A stretch of DNA of 40,170 bases from an uncultured Oscillospiraceae bacterium (lineage in GTDB: Bacteria > Bacillota > Clostridia > Oscillospirales > Oscillospiraceae): positions 1 to 40,170 of the forward strand of contig CAJULM010000025.1 in the NCBI GenBank assembly GCA_910587285.1. The letters run 5' to 3'. This document shows positions 1-7,274 of the stretch, in pieces. Both the position numbers and the translations under genes were made by a program. The notes beneath the pieces were generated by a model that was given only the letters and a program-made list of their open reading frames with translations, was not told the DNA's origin and did not search any database. Each line of letters begins with the position of its first letter. The stretch's first letter is position 1.

Positions 1-99
1 TTGCATCTTATTTCATTGTCTACTTGACGGGGAGCAGTTCACCGTGTCCAGAGGCCTCCCTGTCTGCGGCCCGTCGCTTTGCTCCTGGGCCTTACGCGC

Positions 100-501
100 T
101 TACAGCGCAACCACCTCCGAAAGCCTCTCCAGCAGTTCGGAAAGCGGCCCCCATAAGTCCGCATAATCTTTTTGCAGGGCCTTGATTTCATCCGGGTAAA
201 CCCCGCCGTTGATATTCTCTCGGACCGCGATTTGATTGAGGTTATTCGCACACCGCCTTTGCAGAGAAACAATGTCTTTGACGGGAGCGAGGTCAACGTG
301 GAGCACATAGCCGTTGAGGGCCATTTTCCGCACATAGGCTGAAAGGTTGCGGATACCCACATCCGCCATGCGCTCCTGGATTTTTGCCCGTTCATCTGGA
401 GACAGCCAAACATGGAGCAGCGTGTTCCGAACACGTTTCTTTCCCACAACCACAGTTGACGGACTTTGGAGGCTGCAAAACGTTGATTTTTTACCGTTCA
501 T
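100..501 (-). CDS. mobC: MobC-like relaxosome accessory protein
   Basis: Predicted 133-residue protein resembling the MobC family of plasmid and ICE mobilization proteins, which help the relaxase open DNA at oriT. It has the family layout: a short basic N-terminus, 'SPDERAKIQERMADVGIRNLSAYVRKMAL' type ribbon-helix-helix region in the first half, then a helical part with NNLNQIAV and a leucine-rich C-terminus. The start at 501 is chosen because GGGAGG lies 6 bp upstream; an earlier in-frame start would precede this site. A relaxase gene normally follows mobC; none begins in the 99 bases left before the window edge. It is separated from the phage-like genes to the right by a strongly structured non-coding stretch. 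Confidence 0.75.
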   Translation of the reverse strand: MNGKKSTFCSLQSPSTVVVGKKRVRNTLLHVWLSPDERAKIQERMADVGIRNLSAYVRKMALNGYVLHVDLAPVKDIVSLQRRCANNLNQIAVRENINGGVYPDEIKALQKDYADLWGPLSELLERLSEVVAL

Positions 502-690
502 AGATACCTCCCATAAATTCAAATTGTTGACAGTATCCCGATAAATCGGGCCTGGGGAATGATACTATACCAGCCCCTATGAAACCAAGGCCGGAAACCC
601 TTGCGGGGCAAGGCGTTGAAATTGCCAATTGTCCACATATCAGCCGTGGAAAGATAGCGATTTGAGAAGAAGCGGTTCGACCCTATCCCC

Positions 691-722
691 CCGCCCTTTC
701 CCTATCCAGGGAAAGGGGGCGG
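691..722. repeat. Hairpin in mob-proximal non-coding region
   Basis: CCGCCCTTTCCCT (691-703) pairs with AGGGAAAGGGGGCGG (708-722) with one bulged G. It sits immediately left of the large inverted repeat and has no T-tract, so it is not an obvious terminator. It may be part of an oriT-type structured region. Confidence 0.6.
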
Positions 723-734
723 CTCTGGAGGATA

Positions 735-869
735 TATCCCCCGTCGCGCCTTGGGAGGTAGCACAGCCGGGACAGCCAGTCAAGGGTGCGGAGCACCGCC
801 GCGCAGCGGCGGCTTTGCCCTTGACAGGCAGCCCCGGCTGTGCTATGGGTGGCGCGGCGACGGGGGATA
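735..869. repeat. Large imperfect inverted repeat, arms of about 65 bp
   Basis: The sequence from TATCCCCCGTCGC (from 735) to GCGACGGGGGATA (ending 869) folds back on itself. Matching blocks such as AGCACAGCCGG / CCGGCTGTGCT, GTCAAGGG / CCCTTGAC and CCGCCGC / GCGGCGG appear in order on both arms. An open reading frame (629-1537) runs through it, but the palindromic, GC-rich translation of its first ~110 residues resembles no protein I know, so I treat this stretch as non-coding. Position between mobC and a truncated phage gene suggests an oriT or element-border structure. Confidence 0.75.
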
Positions 870-943
870 AATCCGGCAGAGACTCCGTGGACGGAACGGT
901 GAAAACGGGCGGGGGCGCTTCTGGTCACGATGTCCAGAACACA

Positions 944-979
944 TACAAAAACACCGCTCCGATTTTGTTGGAAGCGGTG
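944..979 (-). terminator. Intrinsic terminator-like hairpin (minus strand)
   Basis: CACCGCT (952-958) and AGCGGTG (973-979) form the stem. Read on the minus strand it is followed by TTTTTGTAT. It lies at the left border of the GP88-like fragment and may mark the junction between the mob module and the phage genes. Confidence 0.5.
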
Positions 980-1537
980 CTTTGTGTAAGGTTGACAGCC
1001 TATTATGTTATTAGTTTTCTGTTTCCCTTTGTCAAGAGAAGATACGCCCGAAGAATAGAACGGCGCCGCCTCAGCGTGGAGACGGCGTACAAAACGAACC
1101 TGCGTATCTTAACTGAAGAACCGGACGTTTATTGGCGGGAGGTCGAAGCAGCTATCATGCTGTCTCGATTCTTCCGCTTTCATGTTTCTGGCGACATCCC
1201 GGATACCATCTACCTTTGCCGGATGGTCGAGGTAGCGAAGCGAAATCAACACTGTGAGATTCTGTGTTTCACTAAGCGGTATGAGTTTGTCAACTCGCTA
1301 TTCGTCTGCGGCATGGATATCCCAAAGAATTTACATATCATCTTTAGCGCATGGCCTGGGGTGGAGATGCCCAATCCGCACAATCTGCCGGAGGCTCATG
1401 TTAGGTTCCGAGACGGAACCACAACGGCCCGCCCGGACGCTGTTGAGTGCAACGGAAACTGCACCGAGTGCGCAATTACAGACGGTGGATGCTGGACTCT
1501 TGGCCCCGGCGAACAGGTTGTGTTTAACGAACACTAA
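977..1537 (+). pseudogene. 5'-truncated phage GP88-like protein
   Basis: The frame is open from 629 to 1537 (302 codons), but only about the last 170 codons look like protein. These resemble the phage 'gene product 88' family: RRYARRIERR, VYWREVEAAI, SRFFRFHVSGDI, CFTKRYEFVN, and a C-terminal GNCTECAITDGGCW cysteine cluster. Family members normally begin with a longer Cys-containing N-terminus, which is missing; the upstream codons instead run through an inverted repeat. I infer that insertion or deletion at about 940-1,000 removed the 5' end. A GTG at 977 could restart translation, but no convincing ribosome site precedes it. Function of GP88 proteins is unknown to me. The next gene follows after 18 bp. 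Confidence 0.6.
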
Positions 1538-1555
1538 GAGAGGAGTGGACGGATT

Positions 1556-2008
1556 GTGAACACTTCAAAGTTCCGCGATTTTTTACTGCATGAGGGCTAT
1601 GTTGAATGCCGTCTGCCAGAACAACGTAACCAACTTGCCGAGTTTATTCAGGATTGGCTCGGGTTTCAGATAGGCGGCGGAGCCCTTGACTATATGACCC
1701 GTTATCCAGACGACTTAGAGTATATGTTCGTTGGGCTTTACAATATAACCCGAGACCCGACCGTTACGTTCTTCGTACGCGCAAAAAAAGAGAAAATATC
1801 CTTTGATGAAATTTCGTCGCTTATATTATTGGTAGATTCAAGTCTCGATGATAGGACAGATGCGGAGTACGCAAAAGATTTTGCATCGCTCATTGCCCCA
1901 CATAGCGGCGGTTATAACGTCATCAGAGAAGCAAAGTTCACCTCTGTTTGGGACGGAGGAGTCACTGTTACTACTGGCTGCAAGGTCAATATGACTACCA
2001 AAGGTTAA
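1556..2008 (+). CDS. Hypothetical protein, 150 aa
   Basis: GTG start preceded by AGAGGAG 10 bp upstream, 18 bp after the GP88-like frame, so probably co-transcribed with it. The product is soluble, mildly acidic, with no signal peptide or membrane segment. I recognise no domain. The next gene starts 4 bp after its stop, which supports a small polycistronic phage operon. Confidence 0.6.
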   Translation: MNTSKFRDFLLHEGYVECRLPEQRNQLAEFIQDWLGFQIGGGALDYMTRYPDDLEYMFVGLYNITRDPTVTFFVRAKKEKISFDEISSLILLVDSSLDDRTDAEYAKDFASLIAPHSGGYNVIREAKFTSVWDGGVTVTTGCKVNMTTKG

Positions 2009-2012
2009 TTTT

Positions 2013-2207
2013 ATGAAAGTTTCTTTTGAGTTTTTTGGCACATCCGGTATCATGAAAAGCCCATTTAACGAAGATGAAATTGATATGGAGCGAGTCCCGT
2101 GTACTGGAGAACGAATCTGTTTTGACGGAGTAAATAGATTCGAGGCACTACAAGTAATTACTTATTTGCAAGGGTGGAAAACAAGGTACAAGGTGGTACT
2201 TAGGTAA
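2013..2207 (+). CDS. Hypothetical small protein, 64 aa
   Basis: ATG start with AAAGG about 7 bp upstream, 4 bp downstream of the preceding stop. It contains two cysteines and a basic C-terminus (GWKTRYKVVLR). No family recognised. The codon composition is AT-richer than the preceding gene. It is likely translationally coupled to its neighbour. Confidence 0.5.
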   Translation: MKVSFEFFGTSGIMKSPFNEDEIDMERVPCTGERICFDGVNRFEALQVITYLQGWKTRYKVVLR

Positions 2208-2230
2208 AAGAATAATTTGGTGGTGGTAAG

Positions 2231-2497
2231 ATGCCTGAGTATGTTGAAAGAAATATGATTTTAGCAAAGAGTGCTCCAATTCCTGGATGCTTTTGTAACA
2301 TGATTTCGGCGTGGGATGTTAAAAATTTACCAGCAGCGGATGTTGCTCCAATAGTGCATGGCAAATGGAAAAACGGAAATTCAATTTGCCCTAATTGCGG
2401 TATGGATAAATTTTCTGGTCTTGATGCTGATATTTGGGCCGATTGGCAACCAAAATTTTGCCCTAACTGTGGTGCAAAGATGAACATAAAAGATTAG
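2231..2497 (+). CDS. Small phage-type zinc-ribbon protein, 88 aa
   Basis: The protein has the build of a common Clostridia phage family: an N-terminal variable part, then a PAADVAPIVHGKW segment, then two CPNCG knuckles (ICPNCGMDKF and the terminal FCPNCGAKM). Four cysteines are spaced as in a zinc ribbon. The pattern is familiar, but no biochemical role is known to me. The start is ATG 2231, preceded by the GGTGGTGGTAAG sequence that recurs before several small genes here. It is followed by a terminator at 2511-2535. Confidence 0.7.
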   Translation: MPEYVERNMILAKSAPIPGCFCNMISAWDVKNLPAADVAPIVHGKWKNGNSICPNCGMDKFSGLDADIWADWQPKFCPNCGAKMNIKD

Positions 2498-2510
2498 TTT
2501 AATGATAAAA

Positions 2511-2535
2511 GCCACCCCGCAATATGCGAGGTGGC
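2511..2535. terminator. Bidirectional hairpin between convergent genes
   Basis: GCCACCCCGC AATAT GCGAGGTGGC forms a 10-bp stem with one mismatch, between the zinc-ribbon gene (+) and the membrane protein gene (-). It probably ends both. Confidence 0.65.
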
Positions 2536-2541
2536 ACAGAT

Positions 2542-2946
2542 TTAATCTCCATATTTAGCTGTAGTAAAGCCATCAAGAATAATACTTATGATAACCATAC
2601 CAATCATTAGAGTGTCAAAACTTGCAAACAATTCAGTGGCTAACAGCCCCATATAATCAGCAAGTGCCATTCCATAAATTATTGAGCATATGATTAGAGA
2701 AAATGTCATGCTCAATAGCCAAATTGCTTGATGACGACAATTCTTCATTGTGTCTACCAAACACAAAACTACCAAAAAGAAAAGTTCACTTCGCATCCCA
2801 GTTATTGTAAATTTCTGCTCAGTGAGCAACATTATTACAACACGGATGATAATTGGGAGGGCGCTTGTTCCTAATGTAAAAAATAACCATTTTGCCCCTT
2901 TTGGTATTTCTAACTGCTTTTTTACCATGGGGTCTAAACCTGCCAT
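2542..2946 (-). CDS. Hypothetical membrane protein, 134 aa
   Basis: About four hydrophobic segments are visible (GAKWLFFTLG..., a middle FFLVVLCLV segment, WLLSMTFSLIICSIIYGMAL, and LMIGMVIISIILDG). The start is taken at ATG 2946, because GAGGTG lies 8 bp upstream; the longer GTG start at 2958 overlaps that site. The gene is AT-rich and oriented against its neighbours. I recognise no family; it could be a small phage cargo membrane protein. Confidence 0.55.
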   Translation of the reverse strand: MAGLDPMVKKQLEIPKGAKWLFFTLGTSALPIIIRVVIMLLTEQKFTITGMRSELFFLVVLCLVDTMKNCRHQAIWLLSMTFSLIICSIIYGMALADYMGLLATELFASFDTLMIGMVIISIILDGFTTAKYGD

Positions 2947-3060
2947 ACTAACACCCACCTCAAAAACACTTAACTATTTTCTAATATATCATAAGACTGT
3001 ACAAAATGCAAGGAAAATCGACAAACTATTTCGTTATAAAATGAAGTTTTCAAAAAATAA

Positions 3061-3080
3061 CGGGGTGCCAAAGCACCCCG
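3061..3080 (-). terminator. Intrinsic terminator after small membrane peptide gene
   Basis: CGGGGTGC CAAA GCACCCCG is a perfect 8-bp stem. Read on the minus strand it is followed by TTATTTTTTG, a typical T-tract. It ends the 30-codon ORF just upstream. Confidence 0.75.
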
Positions 3081-3085
3081 GCGAC

Positions 3086-3178
3086 TCAGCGCATTTTGCG
3101 CACTACGGCTTTCATGCCGTCCCAAGCCCCGCAGGCGATGATACGGCCTACGATACTGATGACAAGCATTGCTACCAT
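3086..3178 (-). CDS. 30-residue hydrophobic, basic-tailed peptide
   Basis: ATG at 3178 is preceded by a strong GGGAGGAG site at normal spacing, and the frame ends at TGA 3086-3088 just before a perfect terminator. The product begins MVAMLVISIVGRIIACGAW and ends in basic residues (KAVVRKMR). It is a single short membrane-type segment followed by a positive tail. The complete expression unit for so short a frame argues that it is real. The build resembles type I toxin peptides (TxpA of the B. subtilis skin element is one such toxin), but sequence similarity is not evident to me and no antisense RNA was identified. It could equally be a small phage membrane peptide. Confidence 0.55.
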   Translation of the reverse strand: MVAMLVISIVGRIIACGAWDGMKAVVRKMR

Positions 3179-3406
3179 AAATCACTCCTCCCTCTGGACG
3201 AAAGTTTTCTGTCCCGTCGTCAAACATACTTGTTTTCGCCATAGGTTCTTGTGATAAATCGCAATGGTAGTAATGCCATGTCACTATGTAAAATGCAATA
3301 GTCGTCGTGGTGCTTTGGCACTCCGTTTATCGTTATGCTAAACGAAGACCCCACGTACAATGTTGATTGGGCTTCGTTGACGGAATCTCGTAAGGTGGTG
3401 TGGTGT

Positions 3407-3565
3407 ATGTGGTTATACAGAAAGATGCTCATGTCCGATTGGTCGTGGCTACGAAATGCAACAAGCATCCAGATGGATAGCTTCTACATCCGATATAAGG
3501 TGTTCGGAATCACAGTCTCAAAGACTAAGATTTCTGCCGATAGGAGTTTTGGTGGTGTAAGATGA
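3407..3565 (+). CDS. Hypothetical small protein, about 52 aa
   Basis: The frame is open from ATG 3335 (76 codons), but the only ribosome-site-like sequence, AAGGTGGTG, lies ahead of ATG 3407. The product is tryptophan- and tyrosine-rich with no recognised domain. The stop overlaps the next gene's ATG (ATGA at 3562-3565), which suggests translational coupling and supports both genes. Confidence 0.4.
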   Translation: MWLYRKMLMSDWSWLRNATSIQMDSFYIRYKVFGITVSKTKISADRSFGGVR

Positions 3566-3792
3566 AGCTTGTACTGAATGGATGCGATATCTCATTTGTT
3601 GCCGAGGCACCCGCCGATATCACGCTTGAGCAACTGCTCAAACAATGTGATAGGATAAAACCTGACTGGTGTGCGTGTGGGATATGCTCTATCTCAAAGT
3701 CCGTGTATTCGGAGGACAGCGTAGCAGAAATCATTATCGAATATGACTCCGTGAAAAAGGCAAATGATGATGTGAGCTGCACAATCAAATAA
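3562..3792 (+). CDS. Hypothetical small protein, 76 aa
   Basis: ATG start overlapping the preceding stop, with GGTGGTG 6 bp upstream. The product is acidic and contains a compact cysteine group (WCACGIC, plus two other cysteines) that might bind metal. No family recognised. It is followed by another GGTGGTG leader at 3796 and a 9-codon frame that ends quickly, possibly the truncated start of a lost gene. Confidence 0.5.
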   Translation: MKLVLNGCDISFVAEAPADITLEQLLKQCDRIKPDWCACGICSISKSVYSEDSVAEIIIEYDSVKKANDDVSCTIK

Positions 3793-3895
3793 AATTTTGG
3801 TGGTGGGTGAAGTAATGAGAATTTCGAAATCACGGGTACAGTAGCTTTATTTTGACATAGTCTTGGATGAACTACCAGCGATAGACGGTGTGCGA

Positions 3896-3924
3896 TTGAC
3901 AATTATCAGCCTATGTGGTATATT
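3896..3924 (+). promoter_or_regulatory. Sigma-A-type promoter for the AAA+ ATPase gene
   Basis: TTGACA (3896-3901), a 17-bp spacer, and TATATT (3919-3924). It lies 75 bp upstream of the ATPase start and faces it. This is one of the best vegetative promoter matches in the window, so the ATPase is probably its own transcription unit. Confidence 0.75.
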
Positions 3925-3999
3925 AAAAGCAGTTTCCGCATAATAAAGCAATTTTTCGCTTATATTAACTTATACTTTTGCTGAAAAGGGGTGGTTCCG

Positions 4000-5199
4000 T
4001 TGTTTACAAATCCGTACACGCCTGGCGCTGGATTTATGCCGGCATATCTTGCTGGACGAGAAAAGCTGGTAGAGTGCGCCGAAGGATATTTGCACAGCCT
4101 CATGAATCGCTATCCTCAACAATCTGTTATCTACTATGGTTTGCGGGGAGTTGGCAAGACCGTTTTGCTAAACCGTATCGAAGAAGCAGCGGACAACTTA
4201 AATATTATGTATGTCCATATAGAAGCGAATGAAAGTCAGAATATACGTGGTGAGAAAATACAACGGCGGTTCACAGAACGGCTGGTCGCTTCCATCAACA
4301 AATTTGCCCATGAAATTGGGGTAAAAGAACAGGCGAAAGATTTTGCTCAAAAATGTATTTCTCTATTGAAATCCTTCCGTTTGACCTATAATATTGAGGA
4401 AGGTTCCTTTGGACTCGGTATTTCGCAGGACGTGCCTCCATCAAGTGGGGACTACGCGAGTGATATCACCGATATTATGGTACAGTTAGGGAAATCAGCC
4501 CTGCAAAGTGGTGACACAATCTGTATCTTTGTGGATGAGGTCCAGTACCTTTCCGAAGAAGAGCTTGGAGGATTGATTTCCGCCATTCACAGATGCAATC
4601 AGCTTCGCCTTCCGCTTATGGCGTTTTGCGCCGGCCTTCCCAAAATCTTAAAGACAGTTGGGGAAGCGTACTCTTATTCAGAGCGACTATTCAAATTTGA
4701 GCATATTGACGCGCTTTCGCCTGAATCCGCAAAGGATGCTGTTTGTGAACCCGCAAAGGATTTCAATGTCTCATATGCTATAGAGGCGGTTGAGCGCATC
4801 ATAGAGATTACCTGCGGATATCCATACTTTATCCAACAGCTTTGCAGTGTGATTTGGAGCCGAGTCGAGGAAGGCGGAACGATTTCGCTGAATGATGTAA
4901 TGGACAGCGAGACAGCTTTTTTTTCACTGCTGGATGATGGCTTTTTTGCGGTTCGGTATGAAAGATGTACTCCGCTTGAAAAATCTTTTATGGCTGCAAT
5001 GGTTCAATGCGGAGAACTTCCATGCACAGTATCTAATGTGGCCAAGATTATGGGACGCACCCCACAGTCGATTTCACCGCTTCGCGCCCAGCTTATTAGT
5101 AAGGGAATGATTTACGCAACAGGACACGGGGAAATTGACTTCACGGTTCCTCAGTTTGACCACTTTATTATCAGAAGAAACCCAGCATTGCTTATATAA
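4000..5199 (+). CDS. AAA+/STAND-type ATP-binding protein, 399 aa
   Basis: The P-loop GLRGVGKT is at about residues 47-54 and a Walker B FVDEVQ at about 178. The N-terminus carries NPYTPGAG...YLAGREKL, a signature of a widespread mobile-element ATPase group related to Orc1/Cdc6-like and STAND ATPases. The C-terminal ~100 residues look like a winged helix (TVSNVAKIMGRTPQSISPLRAQLISKG). TTG at 4000 is chosen as the start because AAAGGGG lies just upstream; a GTG at 3991 overlaps that site. The gene has its own promoter and terminator. The role is not established: such proteins occur in ICEs and prophages and may act in DNA transactions or defence. Confidence 0.75.
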   Translation: MFTNPYTPGAGFMPAYLAGREKLVECAEGYLHSLMNRYPQQSVIYYGLRGVGKTVLLNRIEEAADNLNIMYVHIEANESQNIRGEKIQRRFTERLVASINKFAHEIGVKEQAKDFAQKCISLLKSFRLTYNIEEGSFGLGISQDVPPSSGDYASDITDIMVQLGKSALQSGDTICIFVDEVQYLSEEELGGLISAIHRCNQLRLPLMAFCAGLPKILKTVGEAYSYSERLFKFEHIDALSPESAKDAVCEPAKDFNVSYAIEAVERIIEITCGYPYFIQQLCSVIWSRVEEGGTISLNDVMDSETAFFSLLDDGFFAVRYERCTPLEKSFMAAMVQCGELPCTVSNVAKIMGRTPQSISPLRAQLISKGMIYATGHGEIDFTVPQFDHFIIRRNPALLI

Positions 5200-5221
5200 G
5201 TGAGCGATAAAATTGCAGTTT

Positions 5222-5254
5222 AAGAGGTATGGCTTGCGCCATACCTCTTTTTTA
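5222..5254 (+). terminator. Strong intrinsic terminator after the ATPase gene
   Basis: AAGAGGTATGGC and GCCATACCTCTT form a perfect 12-bp stem with a TTGC loop, followed by TTTT. Confidence 0.9.
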
Positions 5255-5280
5255 TGGATAAAGTAGAACTTCGATATTAA

Positions 5281-5385
5281 AGCACGGGTCGCGGGTTCAG
5301 ATTCCGCAGTGCTGTTTCCAGAGTACGTAGCGAGGGCAGTACGCCATGGTATAGAGGAATCTGACATCCTTCCAAGGATAGAATA
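5281..5385 (+). other. Possible tRNA relics (no intact cloverleaf)
   Basis: GCGGGTTCAGATTCCGC (5291-5307) looks like a tRNA T-arm, with T-loop-like TTCAGAT, and is flanked by AGCAC/GTGCT. About 55 bp further on, CATCCTTCCAAGGATAG (5365-5381) resembles a glycine (UCC) anticodon arm, preceded by a D-arm-like CATGGTATAGAGG. No complete acceptor stem or CCA-bearing tRNA can be folded by eye. These may be decayed phage tRNAs or chance hairpins. Confidence 0.2.
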
Positions 5386-5395
5386 TCTATGCGTT

Positions 5396-6022
5396 TTAAC
5401 TCTCATCGCTTGTGATGGCGCCCTCAATTTCTGATATTTCTTTGGAAATGTTTTCAACTTCTTTTAAGATTAAAGGACAATCTCCGCGTTTTCCATCATA
5501 AAGTGGCAATTTCCCAATTATATCGGTTGCCAATTTATCATACTTCCTCCATGCTATTATGTACTCTGAAATTCTTCTTTCTGGTGATAGGTAGAGAGCG
5601 AGAATAACAAACACCAAACTGACAAAAGAAACAAGCGTGGAAAGGAATTCAGTGAAAAGGAATTCAGATTCTTTAAAGAAATTGAGCAAAAATCCGTAGA
5701 GCGAATATAGGACACCAGTAAATCCAAACATTTTAGTAGTCACCTGAAAAATCAGATAATTTGTAATTGATGATTGGCGTCTGTTGAGTACGGAAGCATA
5801 TAGTATTATAATTGAATTAGGTAATTTGTAGCCCTTTAAATTAGGAAACTTGCGCTTTTTATCTGTGCCCTTTTGCTCATTTGAATCAGGAAAAATGAGC
5901 CTCCAATCTGTATTTCTTCGCTTATTATGCCTTGAAGTCATTAATATGAGGTAGCCACCGGTAAAAACGATAATTAACAAAGCCGAACCCACAAAGATAC
6001 CCCACAAAAGAAACGCATTCAC
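5396..6022 (-). CDS. Hypothetical multi-pass membrane protein, 208 aa
   Basis: GTG start at 6022 with AGGAGG 8 bp upstream. Residues 1-30 form one hydrophobic segment, and two more lie in the middle (about residues 95-145: FGFTGVLYSLYGFLLNF and LVSFVSLVFVILALYL). A cytosolic, charged C-terminal helical region follows. The region is strongly AT-rich compared with the phage operons, and it forms a minus-strand pair with the next membrane protein. The two-TM-then-helical layout recalls SLATT-type membrane effectors of anti-phage systems, but this is only a resemblance in layout. No function is assigned. Confidence 0.6.
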   Translation of the reverse strand: MNAFLLWGIFVGSALLIIVFTGGYLILMTSRHNKRRNTDWRLIFPDSNEQKGTDKKRKFPNLKGYKLPNSIIILYASVLNRRQSSITNYLIFQVTTKMFGFTGVLYSLYGFLLNFFKESEFLFTEFLSTLVSFVSLVFVILALYLSPERRISEYIIAWRKYDKLATDIIGKLPLYDGKRGDCPLILKEVENISKEISEIEGAITSDES

Positions 6023-6186
6023 AATTACAGCCTCCTACGTTTTTCTATATTTCATCGCATATCTTCAGCAATATCAGCAAGTTTTTTGTTTGGGGTGTTG
6101 AATCTGCCAAAATAAAATAAAGTTTTTATAAAAGTAACAAGGGGCAAAGCCACTTGCATCCAAAGGATAATATAATTAAACGAGGC

Positions 6187-6702
6187 TCACGTTAAACATA
6201 GGTTATATACAAAAAGAAGCGCTGAGAACAAAAAGACAATAGCAAACATAACTCGCCATACAAGAAACGTACGTATGTGTGCAAGAGGATTATGACGAGG
6301 AAAATAATTTTTCTGTGTTAAATTTGACCAAAGGTTTTGTTCCTTTCCAGAAACCAGTAATGTACGTTTATCCAATTTGTGATAGACAATCATCAACGGC
6401 CATATTCCTGCGTCTTTCATCGCTTGCTCAATAGCATATAGTTGTTCTGCATCTGCTATTTCCATCAATCTTCCTCTCTCAAACTGTTGCCAAGAGGCAA
6501 AGGCAACTAAAGCAGAGATAAAAGAGATACAACAACGTATTTCGTTTGGAACGTCCCCAAAAGAAATTCCCCATAATATTGATTCTGCTGTAAAAAGCAA
6601 TGCTGGCACATTCCAAACAAATGTATTGTGCATTTGCTGACGGCCCGATAATGCCTGGTATTGCAACAAAAGAAAACTAAAGTCGGGTTTTTCGGTATTC
6701 AA
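6187..6702 (-). CDS. Hypothetical membrane protein, 171 aa
   Basis: TTG start at 6702, preceded by the purine-rich AAAGAGATGAT. Two hydrophobic segments lie near residues 27-75 (FVWNVPALLFTAESILWGI and CCISFISALVAFASW) and one at the C-terminus (WRVMFAIVFLFSALLFVYNLCL). A soluble stretch of about 75 residues separates them. It is AT-rich and 164 bp upstream of the other minus-strand membrane gene, possibly in one transcript. No family recognised; it is a candidate cargo pair. Confidence 0.55.
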   Translation of the reverse strand: MNTEKPDFSFLLLQYQALSGRQQMHNTFVWNVPALLFTAESILWGISFGDVPNEIRCCISFISALVAFASWQQFERGRLMEIADAEQLYAIEQAMKDAGIWPLMIVYHKLDKRTLLVSGKEQNLWSNLTQKNYFPRHNPLAHIRTFLVWRVMFAIVFLFSALLFVYNLCLT

Positions 6703-7070
6703 CTGGAATCATCTCTTTCTATACTGAGATAAACGATGTGTAAAGGTTTTAAAATACGATTTAATTTGTATCAGATTTTGTTATGAGTATAGCAGACTGA
6801 TGTCATAAAATCAATAGAGCCAAACAAATAGTGCATTACAAATAATATAGAACAAACTTTTATAGATCATATAATTTTTCAGAAAACGCGGCTGGTCAAG
6901 TAGTCAGTCTGAAGCATTTGCGCAGATATAGCGAACATCCAAAAGTCAAACGAATATGCCTCCGTTATTGGAATAAGCAAAAGCCAGGCTGTGCGCCTGG
7001 CCATTTTTTATTTCAAAAAGATTTCTGCGCTTAATGGGAGACCACATGGTTTGTAAGTTATTTTTGATTT
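6703..7070. other. AT-rich intergenic region
   Basis: About 370 bp without a supported gene. It separates the minus-strand membrane genes from the plus-strand genes and should contain the promoter of the former: TTTACA and TATAGA occur upstream of 6702, but only 15 bp apart. A frame reading LKHLRRYSEHPKVKRICLR at about 6913-6970 has no start codon and may be a gene relic. The only clear element is the terminator at 6983-7010. Confidence 0.5.
6983..7010 (+). terminator. Intrinsic terminator
   Basis: GCCAGGC TGTGC GCCTGGC followed by CATTTTTTA. No intact gene ends here, so it may be left over from a deleted plus-strand gene. Confidence 0.8.
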
Positions 7071-7085
7071 GAGGGTGGTAAATAT

Positions 7086-7208
7086 GTGGCTTTATCAAAA
7101 GCTGGTGATGTCAAAGTGGAAAATGTTAAGAAGGATAACAAGCATAAAGCAGGACGTGGTGGAAACCCAGTATTTGGTTTTTGGGATCGTAGTTGCAAGG
7201 ATGCCTAA
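7086..7208 (+). CDS. Possible 40-residue basic peptide
   Basis: GTG at 7086 follows GAGGGTGG by 7 bp. The product is very polar and basic (VENVKKDNKHKAGRGG) and ends FWDRSCKDA. An overlapping frame from ATG 7084 to 7227 (47 aa) shares the same ribosome site and is an alternative. I favour the GTG frame for its more protein-like composition, with low confidence. Confidence 0.3.
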   Translation: MALSKAGDVKVENVKKDNKHKAGRGGNPVFGFWDRSCKDA

Positions 7209-7274
7209 TAGGATGAATATCAAGTGACATTTGCGTAGGAAATGGGCATTTCACAGAAATTTTGGAGGATATTT

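Noticed and set aside
331..341. ACATAGG inside mobC as the second attachment core
   Set aside because: A 7-base match inside another conserved gene, with no sigK 3' sequence beside it.
629..976. N-terminal ~110 codons of the 302-codon frame as a protein domain
   Set aside because: The segment is a GC-rich palindromic repeat whose translation is low-complexity on either strand; only the C-terminal part resembles a family.
6868..7034. Open frame reading LKHLRRYSEHPKVKRICLR
   Set aside because: No start codon or ribosome site, and a terminator runs through its 3' part. At most a relic.
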